A stretch of 10,588 bases of DNA from CAYLPJ01 sp964385465 (GTDB lineage Bacteria; Planctomycetota; Phycisphaerae; SM23-33), in contig CAYLPJ010000101.1 in NCBI GenBank assembly GCA_964385465.1, positions 1 through 10,588 of the forward strand, given 5' to 3'. The notes beneath the pieces were generated by a model. The model saw nothing but the letters and a program-made list of their open reading frames with translations, did not search any database and was not told where the DNA came from. The translations under genes and the position numbers were made by a program. Of this stretch, positions 1-10,015 are shown piece after piece. Numbering within the stretch: position 1 is the stretch's first letter; every line of letters begins with the position of its first letter.

Positions 1-2
1 AC

Positions 3-38
3 GATTACCTGCTGCACCTGCTGACGCAGAAATCGTAG
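3..38 (+). CDS. Possible C-terminal end of an upstream gene (partial)
   Basis: One frame open from the left edge reads DYLLHLLTQKS and stops at TAG (36-38). The composition is plausible for a protein end, but eleven residues are too few to identify a family. Another frame stays open to a TAG near base 104 and gives an Arg/Ala-rich peptide typical of noncoding GC-rich DNA. The 109 bases between this stop and the next start hold a short GC hairpin (arms 78-83 and 92-97) without a T tract. This entry rests only on the open frame. Confidence 0.25.
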   Translation, partial: DYLLHLLTQKS

Positions 39-147
39 ATGCGATTGCCCTGGCCTGCCGCAGTCGCACGAGAACTTCCGGTGCGGCCCGACGCCGGGAA
101 TCGTAGGGTCCCCATGTCGGGCAACCAAACAACACAGGAGGTCCACG

Positions 148-816
148 ATGAGAGCAGCCGCATGCGCGCTGGCCCTGGCGGCGGTCACCTTGCCGGCCGG
201 GGGCGACAACCCCTCCCGGTACCGCCTGCCAGAGGGGCTGATCGTGCCGGCCAGCTACGACGCGGCCTTGACATGTCTGGAATCCATGCGTCAGGGGGAG
301 CGCCCGGCGTGGGCGTCCGAGGGCGTCGGCGGCGTGCCCCCGTACTTCCTCGCGGAGATCACCCCGCTGGAGCCGCCGCTGCTGGACGATGACGGTCCGC
401 GATCGGGGACCCCGTGCCCCCCGCCCGAGATCGACCTGGAAGAACTGCTCTCGCTGGAGGTCGGCCCCGACGGGCTGTCCATCGACGACGTCGACAAGAC
501 GCTGACCTTCCTCAACGAGGTCGGCGACGATGACAAGGACGGCTTCGTGGACACCTACCGCGCCGAGGCCAACCCCACCGGCTACGTCGTGCTGCACTTC
601 CGGTCCAGCAGGCACAACGTCCGGATCACCCTCGGCCAGCAGTACGACGCCCCCGAGAACCAACCGAGGCTCCAGCAGGACCCGCCGCCTCTTCAGACCG
701 ACAACAGCCCGGGCCCGCCGGCAGAGGGCGAGCTGACCGTCGTGCCCGAGCCCGCGTCCTGCCTGCTCCTCCTGTCGGGCGCCGCGGCGATCCTGTGGAC
801 CCGCCGCCGCCGCTGA
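148..816 (+). CDS. Small secreted PEP-CTERM protein of unknown function
   Basis: A 222-residue exported protein with no recognised enzymatic domain. The start is supported by AGGAGG at 136-141, six bases before the ATG. Residues 1-18 form a short Ala/Leu-rich signal-like segment. The tail reads VPEPASCLLLLSGAAAILW (199-217) followed by RRRR, a standard PEP-CTERM exosortase signal: motif, transmembrane stretch, basic cluster. Residues 127-135 (DDDKDGFVD) fit the DxDxDGxxD calcium-binding loop seen in EF-hand, dockerin and thrombospondin type-3 repeats, but only one copy is present. Residues 171-195 are Pro/Gln-rich and probably a flexible spacer before the sorting tail. Family knowledge predicts removal of the tail by an exosortase and display at the surface or in the matrix. 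A surface or matrix structural role is inference only. The next gene starts 93 bases downstream on the same strand and need not be functionally linked. Confidence 0.75.
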   Translation: MRAAACALALAAVTLPAGGDNPSRYRLPEGLIVPASYDAALTCLESMRQGERPAWASEGVGGVPPYFLAEITPLEPPLLDDDGPRSGTPCPPPEIDLEELLSLEVGPDGLSIDDVDKTLTFLNEVGDDDKDGFVDTYRAEANPTGYVVLHFRSSRHNVRITLGQQYDAPENQPRLQQDPPPLQTDNSPGPPAEGELTVVPEPASCLLLLSGAAAILWTRRRR

Positions 817-872
817 CCCGCGGTCCGCCATTCGCCTTTCGCAGTTTCGGTCCGTGCATCGCGGCCCCGGGC

Positions 873-881
873 TGCTAAGAT
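873..881 (+). promoter_or_regulatory. Candidate extended -10 promoter for the larA-like gene
   Basis: TGCTAAGAT has the TGn extension followed by a hexamer matching TATAAT at four of six positions. It lies 28 bases before the ATG at 910, so transcription would begin near base 888. No good -35 is visible at 16-18 bases. The call depends on motif and position only. Confidence 0.3.
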
Positions 882-909
882 CACGTCCGTCAGTCACCAG
901 GAGACAGCG

Positions 910-2193
910 ATGGACCTGATTGGAGAAGGCACGCCCGGGGAGAGCCTGGGCGCCGCGGACATCGAGAGCATCGTCGTTGACGCCGCCCGGAGCATCGACC
1001 CGGCCGGCAAGCGAATCTGCGTGGTCCTGCCCGACCACACCCGCACCTGCCCGCTTCCGGTGATCGCCCGCCTGCTGCACCGCGAGCTCGCCGGCGAAGC
1101 CGCCGGCCTGGACTTCCTGATCGCCCTGGGCACGCACCCGCCGATGACCGAGGCGATGATCGACAAGCTCCTGGGCGTCGAGCCGGGGCGACGGGGCGAG
1201 GTCTTCCCCGGCACGGAGGTGCGCAACCACGTCTGGGACGACCCCGACGCCCTGGCGCATATCGGGCGGCTGGAACGCGACGCCATCGCCGCCGAGATGC
1301 CGCCGGAGACGCGGCAGTTCGCCCGCGACATCGACGTGACGATCAACCGCCGCGTGCTGGACTACGACCACGTGCTGATCTGCGGGCCGGTGTTCCCCCA
1401 CGAGGTGGTCGGCTTCAGCGGCGGGGCGAAGTACTTCTTTCCGGGCATCTGCGGCGAGGAACTGCTGAACTTCTTCCACTGGCTGGGGGCGCTGATCACC
1501 TGCCCGCGGATCATCGGCACGAAGATGACGCCCGTCCGCAAGGTCCTTCACCTGGCCCTGGAGCACGTGCCGGTGGCCCACTCGGCGCTGTGCATGGTCG
1601 TGGCGGGCACGGACCTGGAGGGGCTCTACCACGGGGCGACGACCGAGAGCTGGTCGGCCGCGGCGGACCTCTCCGACCAGGTCCACGTGACGTACGTGGA
1701 CAAGCCCTTCCACTCGGTGCTCTCCCGCGCCCCGGAGATGTACGACGAGCTGTGGACGGCGGCCAAGTGCATGTACAAGCTCGAGCCCGTGGTCGCCGAC
1801 GGCGGGGAGCTGATCATCTTCGCCCCCCACCTGTCGGAGATCTCGGTCACGCACGGGAAGGTCATCGGCGAGATCGGCTACCACTGCCTGCCGTACTTCC
1901 TGAACCAGTGGGACCGCTTCCAGCACTACCCCTGGGGCGTGCTGGCCCACTCGACGCACGTCCGCGGGATCGGCACGTGGTCCGACGGACGCGAGTACCC
2001 GCGCATCAACGTGACGCTCGCCTCGCGGGTACCCCCCGAGCTCTGCGAGGCCGTCGGGCTGGGCTACCGGGACCCGGCCACTGTCGACCCGGCCGACTGG
2101 CAGGGGCGGGAGGACGAAGGCCTGCTCTACGTTCCCAAGGCCGGCGAGATGCTTCACAAGCTCACCGAACCGCCGCCCTGGCAGCGATTCTGA
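910..2193 (+). CDS. LarA-family (DUF2088) nickel-pincer 2-hydroxyacid racemase/epimerase homologue
   Basis: A 427-aa protein of the LarA family, which uses a nickel pincer nucleotide to racemise or epimerise 2-hydroxyacids. Start: AGGAG at 899-903, six bases before the ATG. Visible family residues are D42 and R45 (PDHTR), H76 (ALGTHPPMT), H164 (GPVFPHEVVGF), K174 (SGGAKYFFPG) and H190. From memory of Lactobacillus plantarum LarA, its cofactor lysine K184, catalytic H174 and nickel ligand H200 are spaced 10 and 16 residues apart, and the same 10/16 spacing occurs here. All key ligands therefore appear intact. Where LarA has Q295 and K298, this protein seems to have T283 and K286, so the substrate may not be lactate. 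The spacing from the first to the second His is about 22 residues longer than in LarA. No larB, larC or larE cofactor-synthesis gene lies in the window. Family assignment is firm; substrate unknown. Confidence 0.87.
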   Translation: MDLIGEGTPGESLGAADIESIVVDAARSIDPAGKRICVVLPDHTRTCPLPVIARLLHRELAGEAAGLDFLIALGTHPPMTEAMIDKLLGVEPGRRGEVFPGTEVRNHVWDDPDALAHIGRLERDAIAAEMPPETRQFARDIDVTINRRVLDYDHVLICGPVFPHEVVGFSGGAKYFFPGICGEELLNFFHWLGALITCPRIIGTKMTPVRKVLHLALEHVPVAHSALCMVVAGTDLEGLYHGATTESWSAAADLSDQVHVTYVDKPFHSVLSRAPEMYDELWTAAKCMYKLEPVVADGGELIIFAPHLSEISVTHGKVIGEIGYHCLPYFLNQWDRFQHYPWGVLAHSTHVRGIGTWSDGREYPRINVTLASRVPPELCEAVGLGYRDPATVDPADWQGREDEGLLYVPKAGEMLHKLTEPPPWQRF

Positions 2194-2196
2194 CAG

Positions 2197-2332
2197 ACCG
2201 GATTGCCGTGGGACCGGAATACCGCAAGACGGCAGCAACGCGTCCACGAACGCCTCGGACTCTTCCGGTTCTCCGGTTCTCCGGTAATCCGGTAGCCCGG
2301 TCCTCCGGCCTGCCCGTCCTCGGTCGCCTCGT
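2197..2332. repeat. Degenerate 8-bp-period intergenic repeat in two inverted halves
   Basis: Between the larA-like stop and the secA promoter the DNA shows a clear period of 8. The right half (2264-2311) reads TCCGGTTC, TCCGGTTC, TCCGGTAA, TCCGGTAG, CCCGGTCC, TCCGGCCT, then decays. The left half (2197-2236) reads ACCGGATT, GCCGTGGG, ACCGGAAT, ACCGCAAG, ACGGCAGC, which is the same motif on the opposite strand. ACCGGATTGCCG (2197-2208) can pair with CGGTAATCCGGT (2282-2293) over all 12 positions in RNA if one G-U pair is allowed; ACCGGAATACCG (2213-2224) is a competing partner at 11 of 12. There is no open coding frame of interest and no T tract. The function is unknown. Confidence 0.7.
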
Positions 2333-2333
2333 C

Positions 2334-2363
2334 TTGACCTTCCCCCCGCCCTCGTGGGATACT
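2334..2363 (+). promoter_or_regulatory. Probable sigma70-type promoter of secA
   Basis: TTGACC (2334-2339, five of six to TTGACA) and GATACT (2358-2363, four of six to TATAAT) are separated by 18 bases. A TG one base before the -10 gives an extended -10. Transcription would start near 2370, leaving a leader of about 58 bases. This is the best promoter match I found in the window, and it lies just before the essential gene that needs one. Confidence 0.55.
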
Positions 2364-2407
2364 ACCGTGATTCGCCCGCCGCCGGCAGCGCGGAGGGGGC
2401 ACCGAGA

Positions 2408-2419
2408 GTCTCGCGAGAC
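2408..2419. promoter_or_regulatory. 12-bp perfect palindrome in the secA leader
   Basis: GTCTCGCGAGAC is a perfect 12-bp palindrome, ending eight bases before the secA ATG. It could be an operator or a small RNA hairpin near the ribosome site. A palindrome of this size is expected a few times per 10 kb by chance, so only its position makes it notable. Confidence 0.3.
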
Positions 2420-2427
2420 CGCATGAG

Positions 2428-6207
<3,780 letters not shown>

Positions 6208-6210
6208 CCC

Positions 6211-6230
6211 CCCGGCGGCCGGCGGCCGGG
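6211..6230 (+). terminator. Weak GC hairpin after secA
   Basis: CCCGGC (6211-6216) and GCCGGG (6225-6230) can form a six-pair stem four bases after the secA stop. There is no T tract, so rho-independent termination is doubtful and read-through into the SEC-C gene is possible. The remaining bases up to 6426 are GC-rich and show no convincing promoter or RNA gene. Confidence 0.25.
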
Positions 6231-6426
6231 AATCGGTGGACACTGGCCGGCAAGAGCTACGCCCGGCGATGAATGCGGCTCCGCCGGACGGGCCGCGATG
6301 CGATACAGCCGCCGAGAGGCGCCCGAAGGCAGCCGCGGGCGGGGCCTCGCGAACGGCCGGCCTTGGGCAGCCTCGCAGAGGCGGCCGCAAGCAGCCCGGG
6401 GCGCGAACCCCGGCGGAAGGACAGCC

Positions 6427-6651
6427 ATGAAAGACTGGATCAGCAAGCGATTCGGCAAGAAGCAGAAGGACAAGAAGCTGGACGACCTCGCTCGCCGCGG
6501 GCTGACCCCCGAGGAGATCGAGGCCGAAGAGGAACTGCTCAAGAACACCGAGAAGGTCGAGCCCATCCACGCCGACGCCGAGCCCGGGCGCAACGACCCG
6601 TGCCCCTGCGGCTCGGGCAGGAAGTACAAGAAATGCTGCGGGGCGAAGTAG
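6427..6651 (+). CDS. Small SEC-C zinc-motif protein beside secA
   Basis: A 74-aa protein. The start at 6427 follows AAGGA (6417-6421) by five bases. A longer version beginning at 6298 would add an Arg/Pro/Gly-rich segment with no ribosome site, so I reject it. Residues 1-20 are a basic amphipathic helix (MKDWISKRFGKKQKDKKLDD), residues 24-45 an acidic helix starting LTPEEIEAEEELL, and residues 54-72 the SEC-C motif GRNDPCPCGSGRKYKKCCG with all four Cys. In SecA this motif binds zinc and contacts SecB, ribosomes or phospholipid. It sits 219 bases after secA and 17 bases before carA, so transcription with carA is likely. The function is unknown; a role in SecA regulation or as an accessory is inference from context. 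The order basic amphipathic N-terminus, LTxEE helix and zinc tail recalls the two ends of SecA without its motor. Confidence 0.85.
   Translation: MKDWISKRFGKKQKDKKLDDLARRGLTPEEIEAEEELLKNTEKVEPIHADAEPGRNDPCPCGSGRKYKKCCGAK
6586..6642 (+). repeat. SEC-C coding repeat, copy 2 (small SEC-C gene)
   Basis: Second copy of the 57-base SEC-C coding segment, 52 of 57 bases identical to the end of secA (6139-6195). Similarity stops outside the motif: the upstream codons encode AEP here and PRV in secA. Confidence 0.9.
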
Positions 6652-6668
6652 CCCGCCGAGAGGAAGAG

Positions 6669-7871
6669 ATGACCACACGCAAGCCATGCAAGCTCGCCCT
6701 GGCCGACGGGCTGGTGCTGACCGGCACGGCCTTCGGTGCCGAGGCCGACGCCGAGGGCGAGGTCGTGTTCAACACGTCGATGGCCGGCTACCAGGAGGTC
6801 CTCACCGACCCGTCCTACGCCGGGCAGATCGTCACGATGACCTATCCGCTGATCGGCAACTACGGGATCAACGACGAGGACATCGAGAGCCACAACCGCC
6901 GCATCCAGGTCCGCGGGTTCGTCGTCCGCGAGCTCTCGCCGGTCGTCAGCAACTTCCGCAGCCGCCGCGGCCTCGAGGACTACCTCGCCGCCGAGGGCAT
7001 CTGCGGCCTCGCCGAGGTGGACACCCGCGCGCTGACCCGCCACATCCGCCTGGCCGGGGCGATGAACGGCGTGATGAGCACCGCCTGCCTCGACGACGCC
7101 GAACTGGTCGCCCGGGCCAAGGCCGTGCCCCCCATGGCCGGGGCGGATTACGTCCGCCACGTGACCCCCGCCGAGGCCTACGATTGGCCCCACGGCTACG
7201 ACAGCCCGTTCGCCCAGGGCCACCGCGACCACGGGCAGCGCATCTTCCGCGTGGTCGCCATCGACTGCGGGGCCAAGGTGAACATCCTCCGCAACCTCGT
7301 CGAGTGCGGGTGCAAGGTGACCGTCGTTCCCGCCGACACGCCGGCCGAGGCGATCCTCGAGCGCAAGCCCGAGGGCGTATTCGTCTCCAACGGCCCCGGC
7401 GACCCGGAGGCGGTGACGTACACGATCGAGACGCTCAAGGGCCTGGTCGGCAAGGTGCCGATCTGCGGCATCTGCCTGGGGCACCAGTTGCTCTGCTGGG
7501 CCGTCGGCGGGCGGACGTACAAGATGAAGTTCGGCCATCGCGGGGCAAACCAGCCGGTGCGGAACGAGGCGACGGGCAAGGTGGAGATCACCAGCCAGAA
7601 TCACGGCTTCGCCGCGGACGCCGAGTCCCTCGCCGCCGGCGGGGCCGTGGTGACCCACCTGAACCTCAACGACGAGACCGTCGAGGGCTTCACGCACCCC
7701 GACAAGGCCTTGTTCAGTGTACAGTACCACCCCGAGGCCAGCCCCGGTCCCCACGATGCAACGTACCTGTTCGACTGCTTCCGCGACATGATGGCCGACG
7801 GCGCGGCCCCGACGGCCGAGCAGATGCACGCCGCCCAGCGGAACCTCGCCGAGGCCGGGCGGAAAATGTAA
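6669..7871 (+). CDS. carA: Carbamoyl-phosphate synthase small (glutaminase) subunit
   Basis: CarA hydrolyses glutamine and channels ammonia to CarB, which makes carbamoyl phosphate for pyrimidine and arginine synthesis in the cytoplasm. At 400 aa it has normal length. The N-terminal small-subunit domain has FNTSMAGYQEVLTDPSYAGQ (34-53) and ends near residue 180. The class I glutamine amidotransferase domain has IDCGAKVNILRNL (198-210), SNGPGDP (240-246), the nucleophile C269 in GICLGHQ, SQNHGF (309-314), and H354 with E356 in QYHPEASPGP. The triad is complete. The start at 6669 follows GAGG (6660-6663) by five bases and the preceding stop by 17 bases, suggesting co-transcription with the SEC-C gene. 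carB does not follow: the next gene is convergent, with only seven bases between stops. carB must therefore lie elsewhere in the genome. Confidence 0.98.
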   Translation: MTTRKPCKLALADGLVLTGTAFGAEADAEGEVVFNTSMAGYQEVLTDPSYAGQIVTMTYPLIGNYGINDEDIESHNRRIQVRGFVVRELSPVVSNFRSRRGLEDYLAAEGICGLAEVDTRALTRHIRLAGAMNGVMSTACLDDAELVARAKAVPPMAGADYVRHVTPAEAYDWPHGYDSPFAQGHRDHGQRIFRVVAIDCGAKVNILRNLVECGCKVTVVPADTPAEAILERKPEGVFVSNGPGDPEAVTYTIETLKGLVGKVPICGICLGHQLLCWAVGGRTYKMKFGHRGANQPVRNEATGKVEITSQNHGFAADAESLAAGGAVVTHLNLNDETVEGFTHPDKALFSVQYHPEASPGPHDATYLFDCFRDMMADGAAPTAEQMHAAQRNLAEAGRKM

Positions 7872-7878
7872 GCGCGCC

Positions 7879-9765
7879 TCAGCGGCGGCGGCGCAGCAGC
7901 CCCATGCCGCCGAGACCCAGCAGGACCAGCGCCGTCGGCTCGGGGACGGCCTCGTAGCGCGACAGGGCCTCCAGGAAGTAGTAGTCGCCGTAGCTCGTGC
8001 CGATGTGGCTGTTGCCCCCGCTTCTCTCGGAGCCCTCCAGAAGGATGCTCTCGAAGCCCGTGCCGTCGGAAAGGTACCCCGGGCCCGCCAGGGAGAGCAG
8101 GATCTCCTCGGCGGCCGCGAAGTACCGATCCGCGTCTTCCTCCCCGACGTAGCCCATCAACTCCAGCAGCGCCGAGGCCGCGACCGCCCCGGCCGAGCTG
8201 TCCTTCGGCGGCATGCCGGGATCGTCGAAATCGTTCGGAGGAATCCAGTCGGAGGGCAGGTTGGCGATGAAATAGTCCGCGAGGTCCTGGGCGGTCTGGA
8301 GCATGTTCGCGTCGCCGCTCTCGCGGTAGGTCATCGTGAACCCGTACATGCCCCACGCCTGCCCGCGCGTCCAGGTCGTGTCGTCCGCGTAGCCCTGGTG
8401 GGTGTACCGGTCGAGGATCGCGCCGGTCTGGCGATCGAAGTTCACCACGTGGAACGTGCTGCCGGCCGGGCCGTCCGTGCCGTCGCGAACGTGGGCCTCC
8501 CGCGTCGTGTAGGCGTGTTGGAGGGCGACGCCGTGGAGGTTCGGGTCCCCGCCGTTCCTGGCAGCCCAGAACAGCATCTCCAGGTTCATCATGTTGTCGA
8601 TGATCACGCGGAAGTCGCTGTCGTCGATCCCGCCCCAGGAGCGGATCGCACCGACGACCGGGTCGTAGCGTGTCGCGAGCGTCTCGGCCGCGGTGAGCAC
8701 CACGTCCTTCGCCGCGGCGTCTCCGGTGAGCATGCTCTGCTTGCCGAACGTGTTGTGGATGACGAAGCCGATGTCGTGCGTGCCGTTGTTGGTCTTCTGC
8801 CCCTCAAGGCCGGCCGTCTGGGCAACCGCGCGGTCCCGCCACGCCGTCTCGCCCGTCCGCTCGTACATCTGCCAGAGCTGGCCCGGGAAGAAGCCGCTCG
8901 TCCAGGACGAGGCGCCCCGCAGGTCCCACGTGCCCCCGCCGCCCGTCACGTGGGGGTAGTCCGTGCGGGCGATCTCGTCGTACTCGGCCGCGAGCTGCCC
9001 GCCGGCGAAGTCGAACAGCCCGTCGATGTCCAGTTCGCGCTGCGGCATCGCCGCCGGCGTCGAGAGGTCCTCCCCGGGCCTGACGTGGATGTCGTCGAGC
9101 ATCACGTACGTGCCCGAGCCGCTATCGCCCACGTTGGCGAAGAACGTCGTCAGGTCGTTGCCCGCCGTGCCGTTGCGGAAGCGGAGATCGTCCCCCACCT
9201 TCCGCTGCGATGCAATGGACCCGCCCTGGATGTAGAAATCCGCAACGTCCGCGTCGTTGTCCACCACCATCCACACGTCGTACCACTCCCCCGGCGACAG
9301 GCCCGACGCGCCGCCGTTGAGCGTCAGGTCGTCGTAGCCGTTCCAATACCGGCCGCGAACCTTCACGTTCGAGCCGTCCGCATACACCAGGGCCGTCGCC
9401 TCGTAGCTTCCCCAGGCCGTCGGCGTGGTGACGTCCGACAGGCCGAACCCGTGATCGACCGTCGCGGCCGCCGGGCGGAATCGGAAGAACAGCGTGGCCG
9501 TATCGCCCTCGTCGATCGCCAGCGGCCCGAGGTCCCTGTACAGCAGCGTGTCCTTGGAGCGGACCTGCGCGAACCGGTTGCCGCCCCGCGTGTAGTCCCG
9601 CCCCACGGACGTCGCCGCGCCGGCCGAATGCCACCCGCCCTGGCCGTCCAACGGCCCGACGGAGAGCGACTCGAAGTTCTCGAAAACGTCCGCTCGCGCG
9701 AACGGAGAGACAACCGACAAAGCCAGGGCGATGATGACAAAACCGGTGCGATATGCGTACTTCAT
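7879..9765 (-). CDS. Secreted PEP-CTERM GH88 unsaturated glucuronyl hydrolase with N-terminal lectin-like domain
   Basis: A 628-aa enzyme predicted to remove 4,5-unsaturated uronic acid from oligosaccharides released by polysaccharide lyases. I place the start at 9765, where a signal peptide begins (MKYAYRTGFVIIALALSVV, cleavage likely after ARA at 25) and GGAAGAGGG lies upstream (complement of 9772-9780). A start 18 codons earlier would precede the signal peptide with polar sequence. Residues 26 to about 230 resemble a concanavalin/LamG-like beta sandwich (FENFESLSVGPLDGQGGW to MLDDIHV). Residues about 247-605 are the GH88 alpha-barrel: WTSGFFPGQLW, HDIGF with D331, IIDNMMNLEMLFWA with D390, TRGQAWGMYGF and KDSSAGAVAASALLEL. 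D331 and D390 correspond to the catalytic Asp pair of unsaturated glucuronyl hydrolases (D88 and D149 in the Bacillus enzyme; spacing 59 against 61). The tail is VPEPTALVLLG (607-617) then RRRR. GH105 is a less likely alternative. The polysaccharide is unknown. Confidence 0.88.
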   Translation of the reverse strand: MKYAYRTGFVIIALALSVVSPFARADVFENFESLSVGPLDGQGGWHSAGAATSVGRDYTRGGNRFAQVRSKDTLLYRDLGPLAIDEGDTATLFFRFRPAAATVDHGFGLSDVTTPTAWGSYEATALVYADGSNVKVRGRYWNGYDDLTLNGGASGLSPGEWYDVWMVVDNDADVADFYIQGGSIASQRKVGDDLRFRNGTAGNDLTTFFANVGDSGSGTYVMLDDIHVRPGEDLSTPAAMPQRELDIDGLFDFAGGQLAAEYDEIARTDYPHVTGGGGTWDLRGASSWTSGFFPGQLWQMYERTGETAWRDRAVAQTAGLEGQKTNNGTHDIGFVIHNTFGKQSMLTGDAAAKDVVLTAAETLATRYDPVVGAIRSWGGIDDSDFRVIIDNMMNLEMLFWAARNGGDPNLHGVALQHAYTTREAHVRDGTDGPAGSTFHVVNFDRQTGAILDRYTHQGYADDTTWTRGQAWGMYGFTMTYRESGDANMLQTAQDLADYFIANLPSDWIPPNDFDDPGMPPKDSSAGAVAASALLELMGYVGEEDADRYFAAAEEILLSLAGPGYLSDGTGFESILLEGSERSGGNSHIGTSYGDYYFLEALSRYEAVPEPTALVLLGLGGMGLLRRRR

Positions 9766-9869
9766 CCCAAACCCTCTTCCGACATGTTCGGTCCCATGGT
9801 ACGCCTTCTTCCCCACCAATCACCGTCGTGCGATGCCGAGCACAAGGCCGCAGGCCCCGCGTCCCCGAT

Positions 9870-9878
9870 ATCCTACCA
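9870..9878 (-). promoter_or_regulatory. Candidate extended -10 for the GH88 gene
   Basis: On the minus strand TGGTAGGAT gives TGn plus a hexamer matching TATAAT at four of six. It lies about 105 bases upstream of the GH88 start. The -35 position, 17 bases further up, has no consensus and is instead occupied by a palindrome at 9893-9907, which would suit a regulated promoter. The call depends on motif and position only. Confidence 0.3.
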
Positions 9879-9892
9879 CACATGCCGAATCT

Positions 9893-9907
9893 CAGGTCCG
9901 TGACCTG
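9893..9907. promoter_or_regulatory. Palindrome at the -35 position of the GH88 promoter, possible operator
   Basis: CAGGTCCGTGACCTG has perfect 6-bp arms around a 3-bp centre. It covers the -35 position of the candidate promoter for the GH88 gene, where a repressor or activator of a polysaccharide-use gene would be expected to bind. No regulator gene is in the window. Confidence 0.3.
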
Positions 9908-9918
9908 TACTTCCCGGC

Positions 9919-9951
9919 CCGGGGCTTGCGGTCCGCGATGCGAGCCCCCGG
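9919..9951 (-). terminator. Weak hairpin downstream of uvrB
   Basis: CCGGGGCT (9919-9926) and AGCCCCCGG (9943-9951) pair with one bulged C to give an eight-pair stem and a 16-base loop, 64 bases after the uvrB stop in the direction of transcription. It lacks a T tract, so it is at best a rho-dependent or processing structure. Confidence 0.3.
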
Positions 9952-10015
9952 CAGTTCGCATCCGCGTTCACCCCCTCGATGCCCGCTGTCCATCCCTTGG
10001 CTCCTTCGCCGATCG

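Noticed and set aside
78..97. Terminator hairpin for the upstream gene
   Set aside because: Six-pair stem including a G-T pair, no T tract, and the upstream gene is itself uncertain.
39..392. A 117-codon open frame overlapping the start of the first PEP-CTERM gene
   Set aside because: Arg/Gly-rich, without a ribosome site or domain, and overlapping a better-supported gene.
2264..2311. CRISPR-like array
   Set aside because: The units are 8 bases with no spacers; it is a degenerate tandem repeat, and no cas gene is near.
6237..6242. TGGACA as the -35 of a promoter for the SEC-C gene and carA
   Set aside because: No acceptable -10 is found at 15-19 bases downstream.
6298..6426. N-terminal extension of the small SEC-C protein
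   Set aside because: The extra 43 residues are Arg/Gly/Pro-rich noncoding-like sequence, and AAGGA sits five bases before the internal ATG at 6427.
6208..6426. Possible signal recognition particle RNA or other structured RNA between secA and the SEC-C gene
   Set aside because: A CCGAAGGCAGCC stretch recalls the SRP apical loop, but the conserved GGAAG core and matching flanks are absent. The stems I see are ordinary for GC-rich sequence.
9766..9819. Eighteen-codon N-terminal extension of the GH88 protein
   Set aside because: It would place polar sequence before a clear signal peptide; the ATG at 9765 has a good ribosome site.
8005..9903. A 632-codon open frame on the plus strand opposite the GH88 gene
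   Set aside because: Arg/Val/Ala-rich shadow. The minus strand encodes a signal peptide, GH88 motifs and PEP-CTERM tail in a single frame.
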